NCBI GenBank assembly: GCA_009877105.1
Contig: WXFD01000035.1
Location: 1 to 64,000, forward strand
Length of the DNA stretch: 64,000 nt
Reading direction: 5' to 3'
DNA from: Bacteroidales bacterium
Lineage (GTDB): Bacteria; Bacteroidota; Bacteroidia; Bacteroidales; VadinHA17
Position numbers and translations under genes: made by a program. Under the pieces are notes generated by a model that was not told where the DNA came from, searched no databases, and was given only the letters and a program-made list of their open reading frames with translations. Numbering within the stretch: the stretch's first letter is position 1; each line of letters begins with the position of its first letter. Below are positions 19,382 through 27,540 of this stretch, piece after piece.

Positions 19382-20632
19382 TTATTCAATAACAGAAACA
19401 CCTGCTTTCATGAGGTCATTGAAGAAATCCGGATACGATTTTGCCACACATTGCGAATCAGCTATTGACACCCTGCCTTCGGCCCCTAGTGCAGCAACAG
19501 CGGCTGCCATTGCGATCCGGTGGTCGTTATGCGATGATACTGCGGCTCCCATTGTCCTGCCTCCGGTAATCAGCATCAGGTCATCCTCGAGTCTTATTTC
19601 AATGTTCATTTTACCGAATTCGCTTATAAGGGCTGCTGCCCTGTTGCTTTCCTTGTGGATGAGCCGCGATGCACCCTTAATCCTTGAAATGCCGTTGCAG
19701 TAGGCTGCCAGGGCGGCAAGAGGGGGAAACAGGTCGGGCGCGTCGGTGGCGTCGAACTCGAAAGCTTTCATATCGGATTTGGTTACTGAAATCCAGTCCT
19801 GGCTTATTGTGATCATTGCTCCGGCTTTTTCCATGGCTTCCAGGATTGCCCTGTCGCTCTGGCAACTTCCTGCCTGAAGGCCCCTGACAACCACGTTGCC
19901 GTTTATTGCTCCCGCAACGAGCAGGAAAGCTCCGCCGCTCCAGTCGCCCTCTACTTCAATGTTTACCGGGGAATAGGCCTGCCTGCCCCTGATAGTGAAC
20001 AGTTTATAGTCTTCATGGCTTACCGTTATGCCAAAATCCCTGAGAACTTTCATTGTCATGTCAACATACGGCTTGCTTTTAAGGTTGGTCACGAAGATCT
20101 CGGAATCTTCAGCGGTAAGCGGCAGGGCCATTAGGAGCCCTGTAAGAAGCTGGGAACTCACCGATCCGTCAATTTCGCACCGTCCGCCTTTTAACGGCCC
20201 CTGAATTGTAAGTGGAAGAAAACCGCCGGTACTTTCAAACCTGGCTCCCAGCTGGATTAATGCATCCCCTATCATTTGCATCGGCCTGTTTCTGAGTGAG
20301 CCTTTTCCAAGCATGACGATCTTTTCGGGAAACAATGCCGCAATCGGAGAGAACATCCTGATGGCAAGACCTGACTCTCCGCAATTGAGAGTATTGTCCG
20401 TCACCCCGGGCCGGCCTGTGACATACATCAGACTCTCTTCCGGCACTATTTTTGCTCCAAAACCCCTGGCAATACTCATAGCAGCGAGAGAGTCATTGCA
20501 ATACGAAGGATTCTTTATTATACTGCTTCCTTTTGCAAGCATTGCTGCTGCAATGGCTCTCTGTGTCATGCTCTTGGAAGATGGTGATTTTATCTCCCCT
20601 GCGATAAAGGATGGATCAACAGATCGAACCAT
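19382..20632 (-). CDS. aroA: 3-phosphoshikimate 1-carboxyvinyltransferase (EPSP synthase)
   Basis: A 416-residue protein, normal length. It adds the enolpyruvyl group of phosphoenolpyruvate to shikimate-3-phosphate, the sixth shikimate-pathway step. Visible features are the N-terminal SPSSKSMTQRAIAAAMLA motif with the PEP/S3P-binding Lys, the GESGLAIRMFSPIAALF block, and the C-terminal SHNDHRIAMAAAVAALGA motif. It is the last gene of the pheA-aroA operon, 12 bp downstream of the DAHP synthase/chorismate mutase gene. It should therefore be under control of the Phe/Tyr leader far upstream at about 24.7 kb. Confidence 0.95.
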   Translation of the reverse strand: MVRSVDPSFIAGEIKSPSSKSMTQRAIAAAMLAKGSSIIKNPSYCNDSLAAMSIARGFGAKIVPEESLMYVTGRPGVTDNTLNCGESGLAIRMFSPIAALFPEKIVMLGKGSLRNRPMQMIGDALIQLGARFESTGGFLPLTIQGPLKGGRCEIDGSVSSQLLTGLLMALPLTAEDSEIFVTNLKSKPYVDMTMKVLRDFGITVSHEDYKLFTIRGRQAYSPVNIEVEGDWSGGAFLLVAGAINGNVVVRGLQAGSCQSDRAILEAMEKAGAMITISQDWISVTKSDMKAFEFDATDAPDLFPPLAALAAYCNGISRIKGASRLIHKESNRAAALISEFGKMNIEIRLEDDLMLITGGRTMGAAVSSHNDHRIAMAAAVAALGAEGRVSIADSQCVAKSYPDFFNDLMKAGVSVIE

Positions 20633-20644
20633 ATCACTGCAAAA

Positions 20645-21763
20645 TTAATGTTTATCAACGGCAAGATTCATGACACCATTATTCATTACTCTCATCTGGT
20701 GGTTGATCGATTCCTGGTGAATGGCCTTAAAGACGGTATCTATCAGTTCCCTGCTGAGTCCCTTGGACTCTCCGTTGATCATGACCTTGCTGATGATCTC
20801 ATCCCAGCGGGTTGACTGCAGGATAGTGATATTGTTTTCCTTTTTGTACTGGCCGATTGTTTCTGCGACTTTCATTCGCTTCTCCAGAATATCGAGGAGG
20901 TAGTCGTCGAAAATATCAATCTGCTGCCTTAATTCTCCGAGAATATCGAGCAGTTTCGGATCGGAAGGTACCGGGCTTCTCAGGATCAGCCTGCTGAGAA
21001 GTTCCCTGAGATCATTGGGGGTAACCTGCTGTGCTGAATCACTGAGAGCTTTATCGGGATCGATATGAGATTCTATCATTAAACCATCAAAATTCAGGTC
21101 GAGGGCTTTCTGTGCGATTTCATACAGGTATCTCCTGGCCCCGGCAATGTGACTTGGGTCACACAGTATTGGCAGATCCGGCATGCGTCTTCGCAGCTCA
21201 ATCGGCAGCTGCCAGTTGGGCTGATTACGGTAAACTGTTTTTTCGTATGTTGAAAATCCGCGATGAATTGCCCCGAGCCTGCTTATCCCTGCCCTTGCAA
21301 TACGTTCGATGGCACCGATCCACAGATCAAGATCGGGGTTGATGGGGTTCTTTACCAGTACCATGACATCCACACCGTTGAGTGCATTTGAAATTTCCTG
21401 TACGGTGAAAGGATTGACAGAAGTCCTGGCGCCTATCCACAGCATGTCAACGCCATATTTAAGTGCTTCATAAACGTGTTTTTCGTTGGCAACTTCCGTA
21501 CCGACCATCAGGCCTGTTTCCTGTTTCACATTTCTCAGCCATTTGAGTCCTTCAATACCTATTCCCTCAAATGAATTCGGCCTGGTTCGGGGTTTCCAGA
21601 TGCCTGCCCTGAAAAGGTTGACTTCTTTGAGCTGGGCCAGTTCCTTTGCAGTTGCCATAACCTGTTCCTCGGTTTCAGCGCTGCAGGGGCCCGATATCAG
21701 GAAAGGTCTGCCCTTGTAGCCTCTCCAGTCCCTGATGTGTGTTGTTCCCGTTTCAAGTACCAT
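20645..21763 (-). CDS. aroF: Bifunctional DAHP synthase / chorismate mutase
   Basis: A 372-residue fusion. Residues 1-265 match the class I-beta (KDO8P-like) DAHP synthase: GPCSAETEEQV near residue 25, a KPRTRPNSFEGIG motif, and CDPSHIAGARRYL near 205. Residues about 275-355 form an AroQ chorismate mutase (LRQQIDIFDDYLLDILEKRMKVAETIGQYKK). The fusion catalyses the first shikimate-pathway step and the chorismate-to-prephenate branch step. In this fusion class the mutase domain commonly acts as an allosteric sensor for prephenate, which is known from relatives and not visible here. It is sandwiched between tyrA and aroA. Confidence 0.93.
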   Translation of the reverse strand: MVLETGTTHIRDWRGYKGRPFLISGPCSAETEEQVMATAKELAQLKEVNLFRAGIWKPRTRPNSFEGIGIEGLKWLRNVKQETGLMVGTEVANEKHVYEALKYGVDMLWIGARTSVNPFTVQEISNALNGVDVMVLVKNPINPDLDLWIGAIERIARAGISRLGAIHRGFSTYEKTVYRNQPNWQLPIELRRRMPDLPILCDPSHIAGARRYLYEIAQKALDLNFDGLMIESHIDPDKALSDSAQQVTPNDLRELLSRLILRSPVPSDPKLLDILGELRQQIDIFDDYLLDILEKRMKVAETIGQYKKENNITILQSTRWDEIISKVMINGESKGLSRELIDTVFKAIHQESINHQMRVMNNGVMNLAVDKH

Positions 21764-21774
21764 GTTATTGTTTT

Positions 21775-22620
21775 TTAGTGTAATATTTTCCTGATCTTGT
21801 TTGCCTCTTCCATTAATGCCATCAGGCCCTCTTTATTCCTTTCCCTTATCATTTTCTTGAACAGATTCATTTTTTCGATATAATTATCCATGACTTCCAA
21901 TATGAATTCGGAGTTTTCCAGGAAAATGGGAGCCCAGGTTTCGGCACTGCTCTTTGCCAGCCTGACGGTGCTTTCAAAACCGCCGCCTGCAAGGGTTGTA
22001 ATGTGCTCTTCCTCCTTCTCCTTGTCCAGCACGCTCAGGGCCAGGGAGAAAGAAGTGATGTGGGAAATATGCGATACATAGGCCACATGTATGTCATGAT
22101 CAGCAGAATCCATGTATATCCTCCTCATGTTAAGAGTGTCGAGCATACTTTCGACTATCCTTCTTGCATCAACATCGCTTTTTTCGGCATCGCAGATTAT
22201 TGCGATCTTGTAATCAAACAGCTTGCCAATGGCCGCAAGCGGTCCGGAAAACTCTGTTCCGGCCATTGGGTGCAGGGCAACGAATCGCCCCCTGCCCGGG
22301 TGATGTTCCGATACCCTGGCAATACTTGCCTTGGTCGATCCCATGTCGCTAACCACCTTGCCGGTACCCTGAATTCTGTCGAGGATTGACGGGAGCATCA
22401 TGCAATTGGCATCGACCGGGCTGCTTAAAATGACCAGGTCGCTCCTGTCAACGGCATTTTCAAGCGAATCGGTTTCATCCACAATGCCGCAGAGCTGGGC
22501 TATGTTCCGGTGCTGCATATTTAAATCCACGCCAATTATTTTCTGGGCAAACCCTCGCTTGCGAAGATCGATCATCAATGATCCTCCGATGAGCCCTATT
22601 CCTACAACAGCTATTGTCAT
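21775..22620 (-). CDS. tyrA: Prephenate dehydrogenase
   Basis: A 281-residue enzyme converting prephenate to 4-hydroxyphenylpyruvate with NAD(P). I choose the ATG at 22620 because MTIAVVGIGLIGGSLMIDL opens directly into the Rossmann GxGxxG motif and because it gives an ATGA overlap with the stop of the upstream aminotransferase. A longer frame of 28 codons exists but looks spurious. HPMAGTEFSGP near residue 123 is the family's substrate motif. The C-terminal part is helical. There is no fused ACT domain. Confidence 0.93.
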   Translation of the reverse strand: MTIAVVGIGLIGGSLMIDLRKRGFAQKIIGVDLNMQHRNIAQLCGIVDETDSLENAVDRSDLVILSSPVDANCMMLPSILDRIQGTGKVVSDMGSTKASIARVSEHHPGRGRFVALHPMAGTEFSGPLAAIGKLFDYKIAIICDAEKSDVDARRIVESMLDTLNMRRIYMDSADHDIHVAYVSHISHITSFSLALSVLDKEKEEEHITTLAGGGFESTVRLAKSSAETWAPIFLENSEFILEVMDNYIEKMNLFKKMIRERNKEGLMALMEEANKIRKILH

Positions 22621-23807
22621 GAGAGTAAAGTTGAATGCGAATGACCGTGTTTTGCAGATGTCAGCCTGTCCCGGGCTTCTGAAAGCCGGTCCTCGCCGGC
22701 ACATAGTGAAATACGGATATATCTCCGTCCGTTCTTTCCGAAAATAAATCCCGGAGTAATAAAAACATGCGCTTCTGTCAGTATTTTTTCTGAAAGATCT
22801 TCGGCGCTTACAGCGTCGTCCGGTATTCTGCCCCAGAGGAACAACCCTGCCTGGTCAGTGTCGAAAGTGCAACCCAGGATTTCAAGGATTGATTCTGCTA
22901 TTTTCCGGCGACTGAGATACAGACTGTTCAGGCCTTCATACCATGAATCCGGATTACTGAGCGCAGCAACGGCAGCCATTTGCATTGGCATGAACATCCC
23001 TGAGTCCATGTTGCTTTTCACTTTCAGAATAGTGTTTATATACTCCCTGTTCCCTGCTGCCATTCCAATCCTCCATCCGGCCATATTATGGGATTTACTC
23101 AGGGAGTTTAGCTCGATTGCCGTGTCCATTGCATTTTCGGCACTCAGGACGCTCATGTATTCGGTGTTCAGGATGAAACTGTATGGATTGTCGTTGCATA
23201 ACAGGATACCATGGCTGGAAGCAAATGAAACCATCTCCGATAATTTTCCAGCTGAGGCTTTTGCTCCGGTTGGCATGTGAGGATAGTTTATCCACATGAT
23301 TTTGGTCCTGGACAGATCGCTTTTTTCAAGCAGATCAAGATCAGGAAGCCACCTGTTTTCCTCTGTGAGATCATAGTACCTGACCCTGCCGCCCGCGAGA
23401 CTCGTTGCCGATGAGTAGGTTGGATATCCGGGATCAGGCACCAGAACTTCATCACCGGGGTTTACAAAGGCCATGGTGATATGCATAATGCCTTCCTTGC
23501 TGCCAATGAGCGGCAGGATCTCACCTTCCGGATCAAGCCTTATCCCGAAGTACCTCATGTACCAGTCGGCAAATGCTTTTCTGAGTGCAGGGATACCAGT
23601 GTAACTCTGATAACCATGAACATTGGGTTTTGCAGCCTCAGCAGTAAGGCGCTCAATCGTGCCGGCTGACGGAGGCTGATCGGGGCTGCCGATACCAAGA
23701 TTTATAACATCGGCCCCTCCCTTGCGCATTTCCTCAATCTGCTTCAGTTTGCGGGAGAAGTAATATTCCTCGACCAGTAAGGTCCTGTCTGCAGGTTCAA
23801 CTTTCAT
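22617..23807 (-). CDS. Class I/II PLP aminotransferase, probable aromatic aminotransferase
   Basis: A 396-residue fold-type I aminotransferase. VINLGIGSPDQPP (about 35-47) and a PLP-Lys motif SLSKSHNMAGWRIG (about 233-246) define the family. It lies between pheA (11-bp overlap) and tyrA (ATGA overlap) in the operon. The likely role is transamination of phenylpyruvate and 4-hydroxyphenylpyruvate, which would complete Phe and Tyr synthesis. Homologues are sometimes labelled LL-diaminopimelate aminotransferase-like; operon position favours the aromatic role. Confidence 0.85.
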   Translation of the reverse strand: MKVEPADRTLLVEEYYFSRKLKQIEEMRKGGADVINLGIGSPDQPPSAGTIERLTAEAAKPNVHGYQSYTGIPALRKAFADWYMRYFGIRLDPEGEILPLIGSKEGIMHITMAFVNPGDEVLVPDPGYPTYSSATSLAGGRVRYYDLTEENRWLPDLDLLEKSDLSRTKIMWINYPHMPTGAKASAGKLSEMVSFASSHGILLCNDNPYSFILNTEYMSVLSAENAMDTAIELNSLSKSHNMAGWRIGMAAGNREYINTILKVKSNMDSGMFMPMQMAAVAALSNPDSWYEGLNSLYLSRRKIAESILEILGCTFDTDQAGLFLWGRIPDDAVSAEDLSEKILTEAHVFITPGFIFGKNGRRYIRISLCAGEDRLSEARDRLTSAKHGHSHSTLLS

Positions 23808-24630
23808 GGATCATTTCTCCTTTATTGTAAATACCCAGTATTTCCAGATTGCTGGTATCCTTGTAAAGAATTTCCTCAATAGTATCAAGCGAGATTCCCG
23901 AAGGAAGCTCCAGATCGAGATAGAACATGTATTCCCATCCTCCGTTGAGCCGTGGTACCGACTGTATTTTTGAAAGGTTGATGTTCATTTGTGCGAGCCT
24001 GACGAGTACTGTTGCAAGTGACCCGGGCTTATGGCCTGTGGCAAAGCAGACTGACATCTTGTTGCCGTCCTTTTTCCCCATTTGCTCATTACCGATAACC
24101 AGGAATCGTGTATAATTCTTTTTATAGGTTTCAATGCCGGGAGCAATTATCTCAAGACCGTACATCTCGGCTGCCTTTGAAGAAGCAATGGCTGCTATCT
24201 TTTTAAGCTTGTGTTCCGAGATTAGTTTTGCACTTCCTGCAGTATCACTTGCCTCAACGAGTGTTATATTCGGGTAATTGTTCAGGAAGGTCATGCATTG
24301 AGACAATGCTATCGGATGCGACCTGATCTGCTTAATGTCATTAATTGACTGTCCGGGCAAAGCCATCAGATTCTGGACTATCCTGAGATTGTGCTCTCCA
24401 AGCATTTTCAGCCCCGATTCCCGGATAAGGTTGTAGTTGTACAAAATGCTTCCGGAGCGGGCATTCTCAATTGCCATCATGGCCAGGTCAGCGTAACCTT
24501 CCTGCACGACTTTAAGCGTCTGGTCAAAAGTTGAACAAGGAATCATGTCAATGACGGCATCGTTGCCGAAATACTGTCTTGCCGCTACTTCGTGAAAACA
24601 TCCGGGTTCTCCCTGCATTGATACTTTCAT
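23797..24630 (-). CDS. pheA: Prephenate dehydratase with C-terminal ACT domain
   Basis: A 277-residue enzyme that decarboxylates and dehydrates prephenate to phenylpyruvate. Catalytic TRF motif NYTRFLVIG is near residue 168. The ACT regulatory domain starts with SVCFATGHKPGSLATVL near 192 and carries KIQSVPR, the equivalent of the ESRP Phe-binding motif, so allosteric Phe inhibition is likely. It has no fused chorismate mutase, which is in the aroF gene downstream. It is the first gene of the operon, 22 bp after the terminator of a Phe/Tyr-rich leader. Confidence 0.94.
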   Translation of the reverse strand: MKVSMQGEPGCFHEVAARQYFGNDAVIDMIPCSTFDQTLKVVQEGYADLAMMAIENARSGSILYNYNLIRESGLKMLGEHNLRIVQNLMALPGQSINDIKQIRSHPIALSQCMTFLNNYPNITLVEASDTAGSAKLISEHKLKKIAAIASSKAAEMYGLEIIAPGIETYKKNYTRFLVIGNEQMGKKDGNKMSVCFATGHKPGSLATVLVRLAQMNINLSKIQSVPRLNGGWEYMFYLDLELPSGISLDTIEEILYKDTSNLEILGIYNKGEMIHES

Positions 24631-24652
24631 TTCCTATGGTATTAAAATTAAG

Positions 24653-24675
24653 AAGGGTCCCTTTTGGGGACCCTT
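24653..24675 (-). terminator. Attenuator terminator of the phe/tyr leader
   Basis: On the minus strand AAGGGTCCC-CAAAA-GGGACCCTT is a 9-bp perfect stem, followed by CTTAATTTT, an interrupted U-tract. It lies 22 bp before the pheA start. A GGGGA sequence just after the leader stop can pair with TCCCC in the 5' arm and loop, a possible but short antiterminator contact. Confidence 0.8.
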
Positions 24676-24714
24676 GCTTTCATATTGTCTTTTTATACGT
24701 ATACAAAAATCCCC

Positions 24715-24780
24715 TTATCTCTTTTTGAAATAAAAAAAGAAATAAAAGAAGAAATAGTTGTATACGAAATTCATTGTCAT
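24715..24780 (-). CDS. pheL: Phenylalanine/tyrosine leader peptide (attenuator)
   Basis: A 21-residue frame. It begins MTMNFVYNY, continues FFFYFFFYF, and ends KKR. Eight codons are Phe (positions 5, 10-12, 14-16, 18) and four are Tyr (7, 9, 13, 17). No random frame of this length would be expected to be 57% Phe plus Tyr, although the region is AT-rich. It sits between a strong promoter match and an intrinsic terminator. The downstream operon makes both Phe and Tyr, matching the mixed codons. A second in-frame ATG is at codon 3. Confidence 0.85.
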   Translation of the reverse strand: MTMNFVYNYFFFYFFFYFKKR

Positions 24781-24796
24781 TTGCTTTACTGGGTGA

Positions 24797-24827
24797 CAAA
24801 ATTAACTCATAAAACAATAATTCCAAA
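24797..24827 (-). promoter_or_regulatory. Promoter of the pheL-pheA-aroA operon
   Basis: On the minus strand TTTG (24827-24824), a 19-bp spacer and TAATTTTG (24804-24797) give a full match to the Bacteroidota consensus. It lies 17 bp upstream of the leader-peptide start. Confidence 0.75.
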
Positions 24828-24862
24828 AAAAATAAATAAAAATAAAGAATTACTGTAATTTT

Positions 24863-24967
24863 TTATGTTTTGAGCGGGATATCGATAAGAGTGAGTCTCA
24901 CATGGAGCATCTTTTCTTTTATTGGTTTGATGGCATTTTCTTTTTCTTCACCATAAGAAAGTGACAT
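24863..24967 (-). other. Possible coding remnant between hisIE and the pheL promoter
   Basis: The 24.83-25.06 kb stretch separates hisIE from the next promoter. On the minus strand it holds a 34-codon frame (MSLSYGEEKENAIKPIKEK, then a short tail), open upstream for a further 16 codons without a start (reading NPGFGGAEPP). The composition looks protein-like, but I recognise no family and see no ribosome-binding context. It may be a fragment of a lost gene or chance. No clear terminator for the his operon was seen here. Confidence 0.25.
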
Positions 24968-25063
24968 CAAAAAGGGAGGTTCCGCGCCGCCAAATCCAGG
25001 ATTTGCTGTTGCGAATCATGTAAAATGCGCAATAACCAGGCTGAAATAAATTAATAACTGCTG

Positions 25064-25681
25064 TCAGGATATAGAATCTGAATTTTTAGCGGGTTTGTGT
25101 CTTGAAAGAAGTACTTTTTCCACGTCGGAAAACGACAGTTTTTTGGCTTTAAGCAGTATCAGCAGATGGTAAAGCAGATCAGCTGCTTCGTTAATGAACA
25201 GGTTATTGTTATCATCTTTTGATTCTATGATCAGTTCAATGGCTTCTTCACCCACTTTCTGGGCCATCCTGTTTATTCCCTGCCTGAAGATCTTGTTTGT
25301 GTAGGAATTCCCGGCATTATCGTCAATCCTTTGATTTACGATTTTTTCAAGCTCGTATATGAATCCCTTGGGAACTTCACTGCCAAAACAAGACTTGTTT
25401 CCCGTGTGACACACAGGGCCGGCGGGATTGACCCTGACAAGCAATGAATCCTGGTCACAATCTGCTGTTATTTCTCTAACATACAAATAATTGCCGGAAG
25501 TTTCCCCTTTTGTCCACAAACGGTTTTTGCTTCTGCTGAAGAATGTAACCCTGCCTTCAGCCACTGTCTTTTTCAATGCTTCCTCATTCATGAACCCTAC
25601 CATTAAAACCTGGAGGGTGTTGTAGTCCTGAATGACTGCTGGGACCAGTCCGTTTCCTTTACTGAAGTCAATTGATTCCAT
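25064..25681 (-). CDS. hisIE: Bifunctional phosphoribosyl-AMP cyclohydrolase / phosphoribosyl-ATP pyrophosphatase
   Basis: A 205-residue fusion carrying out histidine steps 2 and 3. The HisI part (1-110) shows VTFFSRSKNRLWTKGETSGN and the metal/catalytic CDQDSLLV and GPVCHTGNKSCF motifs. The HisE part (about 115-205) shows QKVGEEAIELIIES and NEAADLLYHLLILL, the MazG-like metal-binding helices. It is the last gene of the his operon, 112 bp downstream of hisF. The fusion is standard for Bacteroidota. Confidence 0.95.
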   Translation of the reverse strand: MESIDFSKGNGLVPAVIQDYNTLQVLMVGFMNEEALKKTVAEGRVTFFSRSKNRLWTKGETSGNYLYVREITADCDQDSLLVRVNPAGPVCHTGNKSCFGSEVPKGFIYELEKIVNQRIDDNAGNSYTNKIFRQGINRMAQKVGEEAIELIIESKDDNNNLFINEAADLLYHLLILLKAKKLSFSDVEKVLLSRHKPAKNSDSIS

Positions 25682-25793
25682 AGCCTGTTTTTCTGTTGAT
25701 CTGTATCTTGTTTTTATTTATTTCTGATTATCTGTGAAATGCCCGGTTGCTTATTGGATTTCCGCAATTGCTACCGGGGGCGGAACGGGTGTA

Positions 25794-26546
25794 TTATATT
25801 CTTACCTGGATATTTCTGGCGGCAAGATATTTTTTCAATTCAGGGATGGAAACTTCCCCGAAATGAAATATACCTGCCGCCAATGCGGCACTACAGCCGG
25901 TTTGACTGAAGACATCCACGAAATGATCCATATTTCCAGCTCCGCCGGAGGCGATAACCGGTATCTTTACAGCTTCAGTTACCATTCTGGTAATTTCGAT
26001 GGAAAATCCCGATTTTGTACCGTCGGCATCCATCGAGGTCAGAAGGATCTCCCCGGCTCCCAGTTTCATGACCTTCACTGCCCACTCAACTGTTCCCAGG
26101 GTTGTCGGAGTCTGGCCGCCATCGACAATAACGTTCCAGTTTCCGTTTATGCGGTCAGTGTCTATTGCAACCACAAGGCACTGGCTCCCGAATTTCCCTG
26201 CAATTTCTTCTACCAGGCCCGGGTTCCTGACTGCAGCTGTGTTTATGCTTACTTTATCTGCACCGGCGGCAAGGAGTAACTCAACGTCTTCTGCAGAGTT
26301 TATGCCTCCGCCGACAGTAAATGGAATGCTTATTTCTCCTGCAATCCGGCTTACCAGTTCCGTAATGGTCTTCCGTTTTTCCACGGTGGCGGTGATATCG
26401 AGGAAAACGAGTTCATCGGCTTGCTGTTTTACATATTCCCTGGCAAGTTCAACAGGATCGCCTGCATCCCGGAACCTCACGAAATTAACCCCCTTGACTG
26501 TCCTTCCGTCTTTAATGTCGAGGCATGGAATGATTCTTTTTTTCAT
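25794..26546 (-). CDS. hisF: Imidazole glycerol phosphate synthase, cyclase subunit
   Basis: A 250-residue TIM barrel of normal length. The two catalytic Asp residues are in place: Asp11 in [12 protein letters not shown] and Asp130 in [21 protein letters not shown] and [12 protein letters not shown] form the phosphate-binding end. It turns PRFAR plus ammonia into IGP and AICAR. Its glutaminase partner HisH, which normally supplies the ammonia, is only a fragment in this operon, so HisF must use a distant HisH, another amidotransferase or free ammonia. Between hisF and hisA lie two tandem structured repeats. Confidence 0.95.
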   Translation of the reverse strand: MKKRIIPCLDIKDGRTVKGVNFVRFRDAGDPVELAREYVKQQADELVFLDITATVEKRKTITELVSRIAGEISIPFTVGGGINSAEDVELLLAAGADKVSINTAAVRNPGLVEEIAGKFGSQCLVVAIDTDRINGNWNVIVDGGQTPTTLGTVEWAVKVMKLGAGEILLTSMDADGTKSGFSIEITRMVTEAVKIPVIASGGAGNMDHFVDVFSQTGCSAALAAGIFHFGEVSIPELKKYLAARNIQVRI

Positions 26547-26574
26547 TATAATATAATTTTGATTTTAATGGTAT

Positions 26575-26695
26575 GATGCCCGCCTGACCCGTCGGGCAGG
26601 GAACCGCACATGATTGACTTTGTCGAGCTCGCAAGCCCGGTTGAAAATTACATTCTTATCGTGTTTGTGATTGTGGTCAATCATGTGGGTTTCAT
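26575..26695 (-). repeat. Intercistronic structured repeat, copy R1 (hisA-hisF gap)
   Basis: A 121-bp copy. In transcription order it starts ATGAAACCCACATGATTGAC and has the complementary arm GTCAATCATGTGCGGTTCC about 65 bp later, then a small hairpin TGCCCG...CGGGCA and ends GGCATC. The central segment between the arms is longer than in the other copies. It ends 28 bp before hisF. Confidence 0.8.
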
Positions 26696-26722
26696 CTGTA
26701 TATCATTTATGTTTTAAAGTCC

Positions 26723-26818
26723 GGATGCCTGTCTGAGCCCCGGGCAGGGGACCACACATGACCGGATGAGTTTATATCCATCCGGGTTTATGTTTTTGGT
26801 TAACCTTGAGGGTTTCAT
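26723..26818 (-). repeat. Intercistronic structured repeat, copy R2 (hisA-hisF gap)
   Basis: A 96-bp copy in tandem with R1, same orientation. It keeps ATGAAACCC at the start, GGTCATGTGTGGTCCCCTGCCCG, and CAGGCATCC at the end, with a divergent middle where GGATG.../CATCC can pair. Its first codon-sized TGA is the stop codon of hisA. Confidence 0.75.
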
Positions 26819-27528
26819 AGCAGTTTGCTAAGTTCATTTAAATCCATTAAACCTTCATAAAGTGCTTTTCCAATTACAGCTCCTTCACATCCCATGTCCG
26901 AAAGCATTTTCACATCTTCAATTGTCGAAATACCACCACTGGCAATAAGGTTTATTCCGGGGATCTCCAGGATTTCCCTGTAAAGGCTTACTGAAGGACC
27001 GTTAAGCATACCATCCTTTTCAATGTCGGTGCAGAGGGCATACTTCACGCCACGTGCGGCATAGCCGGTTAAAAATTCAATGACCTCAATATCTGAATCC
27101 TCCATCCATGCTCCTGATGATATCAGCCTGTTCCTCGAATCAGCACCCAGGATTATTTTTTCCGGTCCGAAAATTTCAATCCAGTTCATGAAGAGTGCTT
27201 CATTGGTTACTGAAATACTTCCAGCGGTAATCTGATTTGCCCCGGATTCAAAAAGAAGCCTGAGGTCGTCGGTAGTTCTGATGCCTCCTCCGAAATCGAT
27301 CTTCAGGGATGTGGCGGATGCGATCTTCCTGAGAATATTGTGATTGATGATCTTTTTCTCCCTGGCGCCATCCAGATCGACCAGGTGCAGGTAACTGAAG
27401 CCGTGATCCTCTGCCTGCCTTGCCACTTCAAGGGGGTCCGAACCGTAAATCCGGCGTGTCGAGTAATCGCCCCTGGTGAGCCTCACACATTTGCCGTCAA
27501 TAATATCCATTGCAATAATTATCCTCAT
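26815..27528 (-). CDS. hisA: Phosphoribosylformimino-5-aminoimidazole carboxamide ribotide isomerase (ProFAR isomerase)
   Basis: A 237-residue TIM barrel catalysing the Amadori rearrangement of ProFAR to PRFAR. Catalytic Asp8 is in IIAMDIIDGKCVRLTRGDY and the second conserved acidic residue is near LCTDIEKDGMLNGPS. It starts 12 bp after the stop of the hisH remnant. Its stop codon lies inside the conserved first bases of repeat R2, so the repeat abuts or sets the C-terminus (ELSKLL). Length and C-terminus look normal. Confidence 0.95.
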   Translation of the reverse strand: MRIIIAMDIIDGKCVRLTRGDYSTRRIYGSDPLEVARQAEDHGFSYLHLVDLDGAREKKIINHNILRKIASATSLKIDFGGGIRTTDDLRLLFESGANQITAGSISVTNEALFMNWIEIFGPEKIILGADSRNRLISSGAWMEDSDIEVIEFLTGYAARGVKYALCTDIEKDGMLNGPSVSLYREILEIPGINLIASGGISTIEDVKMLSDMGCEGAVIGKALYEGLMDLNELSKLL

Positions 27529-27540
27529 AGTTCGGGTAGA

